Shown: positions 1 through 7,556 of the stretch, in pieces
How the letters are laid out: each line of letters opens with the position of its first letter
Position numbering within the stretch: position 1 is the stretch's first letter
DNA from: Fidelibacterota bacterium
Lineage (GTDB): Bacteria > Fidelibacterota > Marinisomatia > Marinisomatales > UBA1611
Length of the DNA: 15,206 nt
Direction: 5' to 3'
Assembly (NCBI GenBank): GCA_015658495.1
Contig: DQOT01000286.1
Location: 1 to 15,206, forward strand
Notes under the pieces: generated by a model
What the model was told of the DNA's origin: nothing
Seen by the model: only the letters and a program-made list of their open reading frames with translations
Databases searched by the model: none
Made by a program: the position numbers and the translations under genes

Positions 1-318
1 GGAATTCAATCAAATCAAGATGCCATTTTGACATTAGAAGAAAATTTAAAAGCACAAACAGATGAACTCACTTCCGGAATGGAAAAAATGTTAGATGATT
101 TTAACCAAGAAATGAAAACAATTGGTCAAACGCTTGATGATCAGAATAATAATTCATTAAGAGCACGGAAAAAGATTTTAACTGATCTCAATGATTTTAA
201 GGATGAATTTACAAAACTAAAAAATAAGGTCAGCAGTCTGAATAATAATATTACTTCACTGGAAGGCGATATCAAGACACTTAATAGAAAGGTTGACAAA
301 ATTCCTACCAACAAATAG
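1..318 (+). CDS. 3' end of a coiled-coil protein of unknown function (partial)
   Basis: The frame is open from the first base of the window to a TAG at 316-318. This is therefore probably the last 105 residues of a longer protein and not a small gene starting at the TTG at position 28. The sequence is almost entirely Glu, Lys, Asp, Asn, Gln and Leu with no Cys, Trp or Pro-rich stretch. Leu/Ile/Val/Phe recur at coiled-coil-like spacing (for example MEKMLDDFNQEM, then LNDFKDEFTKLKNKVSSLNN). A long amphipathic helix or coiled coil is the only structural statement I can support. No enzymatic motif or membrane segment is visible in this part. It ends 100 nt upstream of the TPR gene on the same strand. 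The function is not recognised, and the missing N-terminus would be needed to say more. Confidence 0.6.
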   Translation, partial: GIQSNQDAILTLEENLKAQTDELTSGMEKMLDDFNQEMKTIGQTLDDQNNNSLRARKKILTDLNDFKDEFTKLKNKVSSLNNNITSLEGDIKTLNRKVDKIPTNK

Positions 319-409
319 CGATTCAGTTCTGCTATCCTTCAAGATTATTTATTAAAATCCGACCCCTAAATTTTCAAGTTTTTTTCAAATTAAACTCTAA
401 AGAGAGAAT

Positions 410-413
410 GAGG
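410..413 (+). promoter_or_regulatory. Ribosome binding site of the TPR gene
   Basis: GAGG at 410-413 lies 5 nt before the ATG at 419. It supports that start over any internal one. It is one of only two clear Shine-Dalgarno sequences in the window; the other precedes the crotonase gene. Confidence 0.6.
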
Positions 414-418
414 TAACC

Positions 419-1717
419 ATGGCATGTAGTTTGCGAACATTTACACTCCTTTTCACAATTACCCTGATCTTTGCACAAGACCCTGAAACCTTGCTTGGCA
501 AAGGTGAATCTCAATTATCATCCGGTGATTTGGCTGACGCAGAATCATCCTTTAATGCAGCCCTTCAGACGGATCCATCTTTTGCGCCTGCATTACAGGC
601 ATTGTCAAAGCTGTATTTGCATAAGGGAGATTTGAAAAAAGCAAATGAATATTCCAACCAAGCGGTGCAGGCAGATGAAGATTTCCGGGACTGGGCCAAC
701 CAGATCGGTAAGATTACAGATCATATCCAAAATGGAAATCGTAATGTTCAGCAGAGACTGTATGATGAAGCAATCAAAGAATATGATGCGATATCTGCTG
801 CGCACCCCTATTTCCCCGATGCAGAATTTTATAAAGGATTGACCCGATTTCGGCAAAAGGATATCGAAGGGGCAGCACGTCATTTCAGTAATGCACTGAA
901 GCTATATCCTGACCATCTCAAAGCGAGAAAGGGATTGGATAATGTTACCAAACAGTTTTTGAATGCCGGGAACAAATCCTATAAACGGGGAAATCTTAGT
1001 AAGGCAACCAGTTACTATGAAAAAGCGTTGAAATTTGATCCTGAATTTTATCTTGCGTATTACCAATTAGGCGTGTTGGAAAAGAAAATGGGAAATTCTA
1101 TTAAAGCGATCGATCATTTAAATAAAGTATTGGAGATCAAACCCGACCACGATAAAACATGGTTCACCCTGGGAACGGCTCATGAAACGGATGGACATAC
1201 GGAGGAAGCCATCACCCATTACAATAAAGCGATCGAGATCAATCCCGGCTATTCCAAAGCCTATGGGAACCTGGGAAAACTTTATACAGAAAAACAGGAT
1301 TACAAACAGGCTGAAGTCATCCTGAAAACAGTGATCCAAATTGACCCAGGTTATGCTGACGGATTCATGAGATTGGGACTGCTTTATATTGAACAGGAAG
1401 AATTTGAAAGTGCTGCTGAAAACCTGGCCATGGCAACGAGTCTGGACGAAAAGGATTATAATAAATTCTTTAACCTGGCAACCGCTTATAATTATCTTGA
1501 AAAATATGACGGTGCCGCAGTTGCTGCCCAAACCTGTGTTGACCTTAAACGGAAATTCGGTGGTGGATGGTTAGAGTTGGGATTGGCTGAAATGGGTCGG
1601 GGAAATAAGACGCGAGCTAAAAAGCATTTCGAGGAAGCGAAAAAGGATAGAGATTGGCGTGAAATGGCTGAACGTGAAATTGACGAGATCAATAATCCTG
1701 CTAAATACGAAAAATAA
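419..1717 (+). CDS. Secreted/periplasmic tetratricopeptide-repeat (TPR) protein
   Basis: This 432-residue protein begins with a probable Sec signal peptide. A short N-region with one Arg is followed by a hydrophobic stretch (FTLLFTITLIFA), with likely cleavage around Ala19-Gln20 before DPET. Nearly all of the mature protein consists of TPR helix pairs, roughly ten, from about residue 25 to 420. Typical signatures are A..F..AL..DP..A.A...L, YYEKALKFDPEFYLAYYQLG, HYNKAIEINPGYSKAYGNLG and IQIDPGYADGFMRLG. There is no catalytic domain. TPR proteins of this kind act as protein-interaction scaffolds, often in envelope assembly or secretion; the partner cannot be read from the sequence. It has its own ribosome binding site and a 100-nt upstream gap, and the HAD gene follows 5 nt after its stop. 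It may therefore head the downstream run or be co-transcribed with it. The family is certain and the cellular role unknown. Confidence 0.9.
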   Translation: MACSLRTFTLLFTITLIFAQDPETLLGKGESQLSSGDLADAESSFNAALQTDPSFAPALQALSKLYLHKGDLKKANEYSNQAVQADEDFRDWANQIGKITDHIQNGNRNVQQRLYDEAIKEYDAISAAHPYFPDAEFYKGLTRFRQKDIEGAARHFSNALKLYPDHLKARKGLDNVTKQFLNAGNKSYKRGNLSKATSYYEKALKFDPEFYLAYYQLGVLEKKMGNSIKAIDHLNKVLEIKPDHDKTWFTLGTAHETDGHTEEAITHYNKAIEINPGYSKAYGNLGKLYTEKQDYKQAEVILKTVIQIDPGYADGFMRLGLLYIEQEEFESAAENLAMATSLDEKDYNKFFNLATAYNYLEKYDGAAVAAQTCVDLKRKFGGGWLELGLAEMGRGNKTRAKKHFEEAKKDRDWREMAEREIDEINNPAKYEK

Positions 1718-1722
1718 ATTAT

Positions 1723-2421
1723 ATGTCAGATCTGATGATTAAGGGTGTTGTATTTGATCTAGACAATACGTTACTCGACTTCATGAAAATGAAGGAATTT
1801 GCTGTAAAGGCTGCTATCAAAAGCATGATTGAAGCAGGTTTGGAAGTAGATGAAGAAAAATCTTACAGCGAAATCATTTCTATTTACGAACAATTTGGGT
1901 GGGAGAATCAAAAGGTCTTTGATGTCTTTTTAGAAAAATCCATTGGTCATGTCGATAATAAATTTCTTGCTGCCGGCATTGTGGCTTACCGGCGGGCCAG
2001 AGAAGCAAATCTCATGGCCTATCCCAATGTGAATGAAACACTCATGGCCCTTGCAAAATCCGCGATCAAGATGGGTCTGGTGTCAGATGCACCAAGCCGT
2101 GAAGCATGGATGCGCATCTATTATCTGAATTTGTACCATTTCTTTGATGTGGTCATCACCCTCGATGACAGCGGTGAGAGGAAACCGTCTGCAAAACCTT
2201 TCCAAATGGCATTGGATCGCATGGGACTTCGACCGGAAGAAACCGTTATGATTGGCGATTGGCCAGAACGGGACGTTGTTGGCGCACAACAGATTGGAAT
2301 GAAAACTGCATTCGCACGATATGGTGATACATTCGGTACACTGCAATCCGGAGCCGATTGGGATTTGGATGACATTTACCAACTCGTTGGCATCATAAAC
2401 GAGTTTAACAGCGGTGGTTGA
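1723..2421 (+). CDS. HAD-superfamily hydrolase (subfamily IA, phosphatase-like)
   Basis: This 232-residue protein has all four HAD motifs. Motif I is FDLDNTLLD, with nucleophile Asp12 and acid/base Asp14. Motif II is Ser121 in GLVSDAPSR. Motif III is a Lys in GERKPSAKPF (Lys154 or Lys158). Motif IV is GDWPERDVVGA, with acidic residues Asp179 and Asp184. A helical cap lies between motifs I and II, as in subfamily I. These enzymes hydrolyse small phosphate esters through an aspartyl-phosphate with Mg2+; the substrate cannot be inferred. ATG at 1723 gives the longest form. A second in-frame ATG at 1735 (MIKGVVFDLDNT) matches how many relatives begin, and neither has a clear Shine-Dalgarno sequence. 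The start is therefore uncertain by 4 codons. It lies 5 nt after the TPR gene and overlaps acpS by 8 nt, which suggests co-translation with the acpS-nnrDE block. Confidence 0.88.
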   Translation: MSDLMIKGVVFDLDNTLLDFMKMKEFAVKAAIKSMIEAGLEVDEEKSYSEIISIYEQFGWENQKVFDVFLEKSIGHVDNKFLAAGIVAYRRAREANLMAYPNVNETLMALAKSAIKMGLVSDAPSREAWMRIYYLNLYHFFDVVITLDDSGERKPSAKPFQMALDRMGLRPEETVMIGDWPERDVVGAQQIGMKTAFARYGDTFGTLQSGADWDLDDIYQLVGIINEFNSGG

Positions 2422-2776
2422 TATTTTCATTGGGACGGATCTGGTGGAAGTCACCAGGATCCGTTCCGCTATCCAAGAAACCGGTGATCGGTTTCTGAAT
2501 CGTATTTACACTAAAACCGAGCAGGACTATTGTCAATCAAAAGCAAATCCCGAAATTCATTATGCCGGCCGCTTTGCGGCGAAAGAAGCAGTTATGAAAG
2601 CTCTGAAATCATCGGGAATAAATGCCCCCATTTCATTTGATTCTATTGATATACAATCATCGAATACGGGCGAACCCATTGTGGTTATGGATCTGAAATT
2701 TGGCGGACAGTGTAGAGTTTCCATTTCTCACACGGATTCCCACGCTATCGCCTCGGCCATCTATACACCTGAATGA
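2414..2776 (+). CDS. acpS: Holo-[acyl-carrier-protein] synthase
   Basis: AcpS transfers 4'-phosphopantetheine from coenzyme A to the conserved Ser of apo-ACP, activating it for fatty-acid synthesis in the cytoplasm. The product has 120 residues, normal for this trimeric family. Conserved motifs are visible: GTDLVEVTRI near the N-terminus with the metal-binding Asp9; RIYTKTEQDYC at 30-40; GRFAAKEAVMKAL with the second metal ligand Glu58; and SISHTDSHAIASAI near the C-terminus. The start is a GTG at 2414 that overlaps the HAD stop by 8 nt. No ATG upstream in frame would fit, and the residues straight after the GTG align with the family N-terminus. The stop overlaps the next ATG (ATGA). Adjacency of acpS with the NAD(P)H-hydrate repair gene is a common bacterial arrangement, which supports both calls. 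Confidence 0.95.
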   Translation: MVDIFIGTDLVEVTRIRSAIQETGDRFLNRIYTKTEQDYCQSKANPEIHYAGRFAAKEAVMKALKSSGINAPISFDSIDIQSSNTGEPIVVMDLKFGGQCRVSISHTDSHAIASAIYTPE

Positions 2777-4305
2777 GATTATTAACCCCGTCCCAGGCTC
2801 GTGAATTGGATCGAGTCTCCATGGGAAAAATGGGGATTCCAGGTGAAAAACTCATGGCAAATGCTGGAATATGTATTTCACAACTAGCTATGGAAATGGT
2901 GGCCAATATTCATGACCCTTTCATCCTTATTATATGTGGAAAAGGGAATAATGGCGGAGATGGTTTTGCAGCCGCATCAATTTTAATTGAAAAAAAATAT
3001 AAGGTAAGAATCCACACAATTAACTATGTAAATGAATTAAAGGACTATTCATTAAATTTTTACTTGAAGTGTGAACGCCTAGGAATTGACACAACTTATG
3101 GGAAATCACTCCCCGATCTGTCAATACCTGACTTAATCATCGATGCATTATTAGGAACTGGATTTAAAGGTGAATTAAGGGCGCCATTGATCCCATGGGT
3201 AAAATGGATCAATAGTACCAGCTCAAAAGTGTTGTCCGTTGATATTCCTTCGGGATTGGATGGGAATTCTGGATTGGTGAATCCGATTGCTGTCAAAGCA
3301 GAAACGACGGTGACATTTGGTGCCCCCAAAGTTGGCATGTTATTTCGGGATGGAAAGGAACACTTAGGAAATGTAATAACAGGTGAAATTGGGTTTCCAG
3401 ACCTGGATGAGTTGAAATTGTCCGGTTTAAATTGGAAAATATTCCCTGAATCATTCGCTGAAAAATCACTCAAAAAACCAAAAACTGATTCCCATAAGTA
3501 TTCTGCCGGAAAAGTATTGGTGGTTGCAGGGTCAAAAGGAATGACCGGTGCAGCTATTTTATCGACTTATGGTGCACTTCGATCCGGTGCAGGGCTCACA
3601 ATCACCACAGCACCGGCATCCTTAGACGAGATATATGAACGATCTATTATCGAGGGGATGACCCTTGCTTTGGACGATGAGGGATCTGGTCATTTATCTA
3701 TCGATCATTTTGATGAAATCATGGATAAGGTGGCGTGGGCAGACGCTGTTGTTTTAGGTCCCGGTCTAGGGAGAGAAAATGAAACAAAGGCATTGATAAA
3801 AAAGTTAGTTGAGTCTATTCATAAACCGCTCGTGTTGGATGCAGATGGACTTTTCCCTTTTTCAAAAAAAATGGACGAATTAAATGAGCGGGAATTCCCG
3901 CTTATCATAACGCCCCATATTGGCGAATTATCCAATTTAACAGGTATTGAAAAAAATAAGATCATTTCTGAATTCCCAAATGTGATGACAGAAATCATGC
4001 ATAATTTCCGTTACATCGCATTGGTGAAACAGGTACCATCATGTTCATTTTATGAGAATAGAGCCATTGTTAATTCCACCGGGAATCCCGGGTTAGCAAC
4101 GGGCGGAACCGGGGATGTCTTATCCGGGATAATTGCCAGTTTTATTGCGCAGGGATTGGATCTGTTTAACGCAACATCACTTGCTGCATTTATCCACGGA
4201 AAAGCATCGGATAATCTTATCAAGGAAAAAGGCTTTCGTGGACAAATTGCATCCGATCTTCTGATCCAAATTCCCAGGGTTATTGCTCAGTATGAAAAAT
4301 CCTAA
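2773..4305 (+). CDS. nnrD: Bifunctional NAD(P)H-hydrate epimerase / ADP-dependent (S)-NAD(P)H-hydrate dehydratase
   Basis: This is a nicotinamide-cofactor repair enzyme. The N-terminal YjeF/NnrE domain (about 1-215) interconverts R- and S-NAD(P)HX. The C-terminal ribokinase-like NnrD domain (about 230-510) dehydrates S-NAD(P)HX back to NAD(P)H using ADP. In the N-domain I see GKGNNGGDG at 56-64, IDALLGTG near 124 and VDIPSGLDG from 156. In the C-domain I see GKVLVVAGSKGMTGA, VLGPGLGR, VLDADGL, ITPHIGEL and NPGLATGGTGDVLSG, with catalytic Asp448. At 510 residues it matches the usual fused form, so both halves look intact. The ATG at 2773 overlaps the acpS stop as ATGA. The reading frame runs 14 nt past the preferred start of the VanZ-like gene. 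Codons in the N-terminal half (about 2900-3150) are more A/T-rich than in the neighbours, without any break in the domain. Confidence 0.95.
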   Translation: MRLLTPSQARELDRVSMGKMGIPGEKLMANAGICISQLAMEMVANIHDPFILIICGKGNNGGDGFAAASILIEKKYKVRIHTINYVNELKDYSLNFYLKCERLGIDTTYGKSLPDLSIPDLIIDALLGTGFKGELRAPLIPWVKWINSTSSKVLSVDIPSGLDGNSGLVNPIAVKAETTVTFGAPKVGMLFRDGKEHLGNVITGEIGFPDLDELKLSGLNWKIFPESFAEKSLKKPKTDSHKYSAGKVLVVAGSKGMTGAAILSTYGALRSGAGLTITTAPASLDEIYERSIIEGMTLALDDEGSGHLSIDHFDEIMDKVAWADAVVLGPGLGRENETKALIKKLVESIHKPLVLDADGLFPFSKKMDELNEREFPLIITPHIGELSNLTGIEKNKIISEFPNVMTEIMHNFRYIALVKQVPSCSFYENRAIVNSTGNPGLATGGTGDVLSGIIASFIAQGLDLFNATSLAAFIHGKASDNLIKEKGFRGQIASDLLIQIPRVIAQYEKS

Positions 4306-4639
4306 AATACACTTTTTTGGATTTCTGGGATTGATCCTCCTGGGATCCAGTATTCCGGGAAATTCTATGCCGCCCATTTTTGCCTTCACTTGGGATAAAT
4401 TGCTCCACGTTGCAGAGTATTCCATAGTCGGGTGGTTGGGGTATAGAGCCTATTTTTCTGAAATTAAAACGCCCCTTGTTTATGTAATCCCTTTGAGCAT
4501 TTTGTTTGGCTGTTTCGATGAAGCATGGCAATCCATGATCCCGGGGAGATTCCCCAGTCATTATGATGTTTTCGCAGATGGAATTGGTGTAATTTGCGGT
4601 GCCTTGACCGGCTCATTCATGTATAAAAAATCCGAATGA
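4292..4639 (+). CDS. Small VanZ-like integral membrane protein
   Basis: About 115 residues from the ATG at 4292; a TTG at 4283 would add three. The pattern is that of the VanZ-like family. A hydrophobic N-terminal segment is followed by WDKLLHVAEYSIVGWLGY, a hydrophobic segment (PLVYVIPLSILFG), then the conserved FDEAWQSMIPGR and SHYDVFADGIGVICGAL. The invariant Asp-Lys-His, Glu-x-x-Gln, Pro-Gly-Arg and Asp residues are therefore present. Three to four transmembrane helices are expected. VanZ confers low-level teicoplanin resistance in enterococci, but the function of most family members is unknown and no resistance role should be assumed here. The gene begins inside nnrD, and its stop overlaps the recN start (ATGA). 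The position between nnrD and recN looks like operon packing more than a functional pairing. Confidence 0.85.
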   Translation: MKNPKIHFFGFLGLILLGSSIPGNSMPPIFAFTWDKLLHVAEYSIVGWLGYRAYFSEIKTPLVYVIPLSILFGCFDEAWQSMIPGRFPSHYDVFADGIGVICGALTGSFMYKKSE

Positions 4640-6237
4640 TTCAACGTCTATATATTAAAGATTTTGCCATTATTGATGAGGTCAATCTCAACCTGAAACC
4701 GGGATTCACCGTGATTACCGGAGAGACAGGTTCAGGTAAATCCATCCTTCTCGAAGCATTGGGAATTTCTCTGGGCGCAAAAGCAGATAAGATCATGGTT
4801 CGGGATGGCTCGCAAAGGGCTGTCATCGAGACTGAATTCAAGGAAAATGCTTTTCGCCGGCTCATTTCAAATAAGGGCAGAACCAAGGCGTATCGTAACG
4901 AAGAACCCATTACTATCGGCGATCTTGTAAAAGCCAATAAAACCACTGTGGATTTCCACGGGCAGCACGATCAACAACTCATCCTGGATGTAAACCGGCA
5001 CATCGATTATTTGGATCGGTATTGTCATCATAAAAAGGATGTAGTGTACGTTGGAGAAATATTTCAGGAATTAACATCGCTGCAGTCACAGTTGAGCCAT
5101 GCACGAAGGTCTGCAGATGAAAGACGGGATCGGTTGGAACTCTTGAAATTCCAGGCCAGTGAAATTGATGCGGTCAATCCAAATATCGGTGAAGACCTTG
5201 AATTGGATAAAGAATACAAAAAATTGAGCCATTTGGAAGACATTTTGAAAACGCTTCAATCCGTCCAAAATCAAGTCAATACAGGCGATAATTCTGTTAT
5301 CGATATATTGGAGCAAAATCTTCGGTCTGTGGAGTCCTTATCCCGGTATGATGAAGAATTGAAAAAAATATCGGATTTGCTTCAATCGTCACTTATTCAA
5401 CTGCAGGAAGCTGGGTCTGATATCTCAATTAGATTATCCGGATCAGAATTTGATCCGAAAGAATTAGCAGAAGTGGGAGAGCGTCTCCAGGCGCTTGAAA
5501 CATTAAAAAGAAAATATGGGGGTTCCATTGAATCAGTCATGGAAAAAAGGGAATCGATTCAAGCAGAAGTCAAATCACTCACCTGTCTAGAATTATCTGA
5601 AGATGAACTCCTTCGCCAGATCAAAACCAAAGAGGATGAATTTTCCAATTTAGCAATCCGACTTCATCATTCTCGAATAAAGAATTCTAAAACACTTTCC
5701 AGCAAGATTGAAAATGCTATGTCTGGACTTAATATGCCCGGTGCGGTATTCGAGATCAAATTATCCCAGAAGAATTCAGAAAATGGCTTTGTAGCTTTCA
5801 AGGGTGAACACTATGAAGGAAATGTAAAAGGAATCGATACTGTAGAATTTTTTCTTTCTGCAAATCAAGGTGAATCGGTGAAGCCCTTTGCATCCATTGC
5901 CTCCGGTGGGGAAATATCACGGATCATGCTGGCGATCAAAGCTGTATTTCAGGACCTGGATCCGGTGCAGACACTCGTCTTTGATGAGATCGATTCGGGC
6001 ATCTCCGGAAAAGCAGCAGAGAAAGTAGCAGAACAATTATTGAAACTTTCCAAATCAAAACAGGTTTTTTGCATTACACATTTATCACAGATTGTCCGGA
6101 AAGCAGATCATCATCTGCACATCGTCAAGTTTGTAAAAAATGGACAAACGTTTGTAAAAGCGAATTATTTAAATGAATTAGAAAGTCCCCAAGTGATCAA
6201 TGAATTATTTGTAGGGACGGAAATGACGAGCGCTTAA
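4636..6237 (+). CDS. recN: DNA repair protein RecN (SMC-like ATPase)
   Basis: RecN acts early in repair of DNA double-strand breaks by recombination. It binds DNA ends and uses ATP through an SMC-like head. The 533-residue product has the family features in order. Walker A GETGSGKS is at 29-36 and HGQHDQQLILD follows at about 108-118. Long charged helices (about 140-370) form the coiled-coil arms. The ABC signature ASGGEISRIMLAIK runs from Ala422, Walker B is TLVFDEIDSGISG with Asp450-Glu451, and the switch region FCITHLSQI follows. It is about 20 residues shorter than E. coli RecN, most likely in the arms, and no key motif is lost. The ATG overlaps the preceding stop by 4 nt, and its own TAA shares a base with the murA ATG (TAATG). 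No SOS-type operator is visible, and it sits deep inside the run, so it is probably expressed with the housekeeping genes. Confidence 0.95.
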   Translation: MIQRLYIKDFAIIDEVNLNLKPGFTVITGETGSGKSILLEALGISLGAKADKIMVRDGSQRAVIETEFKENAFRRLISNKGRTKAYRNEEPITIGDLVKANKTTVDFHGQHDQQLILDVNRHIDYLDRYCHHKKDVVYVGEIFQELTSLQSQLSHARRSADERRDRLELLKFQASEIDAVNPNIGEDLELDKEYKKLSHLEDILKTLQSVQNQVNTGDNSVIDILEQNLRSVESLSRYDEELKKISDLLQSSLIQLQEAGSDISIRLSGSEFDPKELAEVGERLQALETLKRKYGGSIESVMEKRESIQAEVKSLTCLELSEDELLRQIKTKEDEFSNLAIRLHHSRIKNSKTLSSKIENAMSGLNMPGAVFEIKLSQKNSENGFVAFKGEHYEGNVKGIDTVEFFLSANQGESVKPFASIASGGEISRIMLAIKAVFQDLDPVQTLVFDEIDSGISGKAAEKVAEQLLKLSKSKQVFCITHLSQIVRKADHHLHIVKFVKNGQTFVKANYLNELESPQVINELFVGTEMTSA

Positions 6238-7493
6238 TGGATAAAATTTTAATTGAAGGGCAAAAGCCCTTATCGGGCTCAGTTATGATCAGCGGTGCTA
6301 AAAATGCTGTACTGCCTATCATGACGGCCGCATTGATGGCGGAGGGAAAATCGGCGCTAACCCGCGTACCTGATCTGCGAGATACCCGAACCATGATTCG
6401 ATTGATGAAGATCGTTGGTGCGACCTGTTCCTTTAAAGATGGGCGGCTTGAGATTAATGCCAGTACCGTGAACAACCCGGAAGCACCCTATGATCTAGTG
6501 AAAACCATGCGGGCATCTTTTTACGTTTTGGGTCCGCTCTTGGCTCGGTTTGGCGTGGTAAAAGTGTCTCTGCCCGGCGGATGCGCATGGGGACCGCGAC
6601 CGGTTGATTTTCATTTGAAAGGATTGGAAAAACTGGGCGCCAAGATCACCCTGGAAAGTGGATATATTATTGCTGAGGCAAAACGGCTCAAAGGGGCTGA
6701 TATCAGTTTTGAATTTCCATCTGTCGGTGCCACTGGAAATATTGCCATGGCTGCCGTCACAGCTGAAGGTACAACGATCATCGAAAATGCAGCGCGAGAG
6801 CCGGAAATTGTTCAACTTTGTGAATATTTAAATGCCATGGGCGGCTGCATTGGTGGCATTGGAACAACGAGACTCACAATTGACGGCGTTGATGAATTGC
6901 ACCCGGCAGACATTGATGTGATCCCGGATCGGATTGAAACAGGTACTTTTTTAATAGCGGGTGCTTTGTCGGGGGAGATTACCCTGAACGGCGTGAATCC
7001 CCAACACCTTGATGCTGTCCTTCTGAAATTAAAAGAAGCGGGTTGTAATGTTTCTACAACAAGTAATTCAATCACCATTGCGCCGGCAGAAACAATTCAG
7101 GCTGTGGATATGACAACAGCTGTTTATCCTGGATTCCCCACCGATCTCCAAGCCCAGTGGGTGGCACTTATGAGTCTCGCTAAAGGCTCTTCAATGATCA
7201 CCGATACGGTTTATCACGACCGCTTCAGTCATGTACCGGAACTCAATCGCTTTGGGGCGAACATTAAAGTGGATAATAATACAGCCTTCGTCCGCGGTGT
7301 GGATGAATTGGTCGGTGCACCTGTCATGTCCACCGATATTCGGGCCAGTGCGTCATTGATCGTTGCAGGACTTGCGGCAAAAGGGATAACTGAAGTGAGC
7401 CGAGTGTATCATATTGACAGGGGATATGAGCAGATCGAAGAAAAATTCCGTTCACTTGGTGCCAATATTTGGCGGGAGAATCCAAATGCATAA
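6237..7493 (+). CDS. murA: UDP-N-acetylglucosamine 1-carboxyvinyltransferase
   Basis: MurA transfers enolpyruvate from phosphoenolpyruvate to UDP-GlcNAc, the first committed step of peptidoglycan synthesis, in the cytoplasm. The 418-residue product is full length (E. coli has 419). It shows Lys22 in SGAKNAVLP, the active-site loop PGGCAWGPRPVDFH with Cys116 (the residue alkylated by fosfomycin), GATGNIAMAAV, IPDRIETGTFLIAGAL, and Asp303 in GFPTDLQAQ. Keeping Cys at the loop position predicts a fosfomycin-type active site, unlike the Cys-to-Asp variants known in some bacteria. The loop reads CAWGPRP where E. coli has CTIGARP, a conservative difference. The ATG at 6237 shares its A with the recN stop codon. 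The gene ends the first run and is followed by a 63-nt gap before trkA. Confidence 0.96.
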   Translation: MDKILIEGQKPLSGSVMISGAKNAVLPIMTAALMAEGKSALTRVPDLRDTRTMIRLMKIVGATCSFKDGRLEINASTVNNPEAPYDLVKTMRASFYVLGPLLARFGVVKVSLPGGCAWGPRPVDFHLKGLEKLGAKITLESGYIIAEAKRLKGADISFEFPSVGATGNIAMAAVTAEGTTIIENAAREPEIVQLCEYLNAMGGCIGGIGTTRLTIDGVDELHPADIDVIPDRIETGTFLIAGALSGEITLNGVNPQHLDAVLLKLKEAGCNVSTTSNSITIAPAETIQAVDMTTAVYPGFPTDLQAQWVALMSLAKGSSMITDTVYHDRFSHVPELNRFGANIKVDNNTAFVRGVDELVGAPVMSTDIRASASLIVAGLAAKGITEVSRVYHIDRGYEQIEEKFRSLGANIWRENPNA

Positions 7494-7556
7494 AATGCTT
7501 TTTTTAGTGCTTAAATGAAGTAACTTTTTTATCCGATATTTTAAGAGTATCAAGGT

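Noticed and set aside
28..318. A complete small gene starting at TTG 28
   Set aside because: The frame is open to the left edge and the residues before the TTG continue the same composition, so a truncated larger gene is more likely.
319..418. Possible promoter or terminator before the TPR gene
   Set aside because: The gap is AT-rich with a T-run near 379-385 but no stable stem and no clear paired -35/-10 boxes.
605..883. Minus-strand open frame opposite the TPR gene, and similar ones opposite other genes
   Set aside because: They lie inside well-supported genes, have no family motifs and read as antisense shadows.
4292..4639. Glycopeptide-resistance gene from the VanZ similarity
   Set aside because: No other van genes are present, and VanZ-like proteins are widespread with mostly unknown roles.
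7488..7505. GCAT-AAA-ATGC followed by seven T at the end of murA, a possible intrinsic terminator
   Set aside because: The stem is only 4 bp with a 3-nt loop and is A/T-rich, too weak to call, although the T-run makes the gap a reasonable place for the first run to end.
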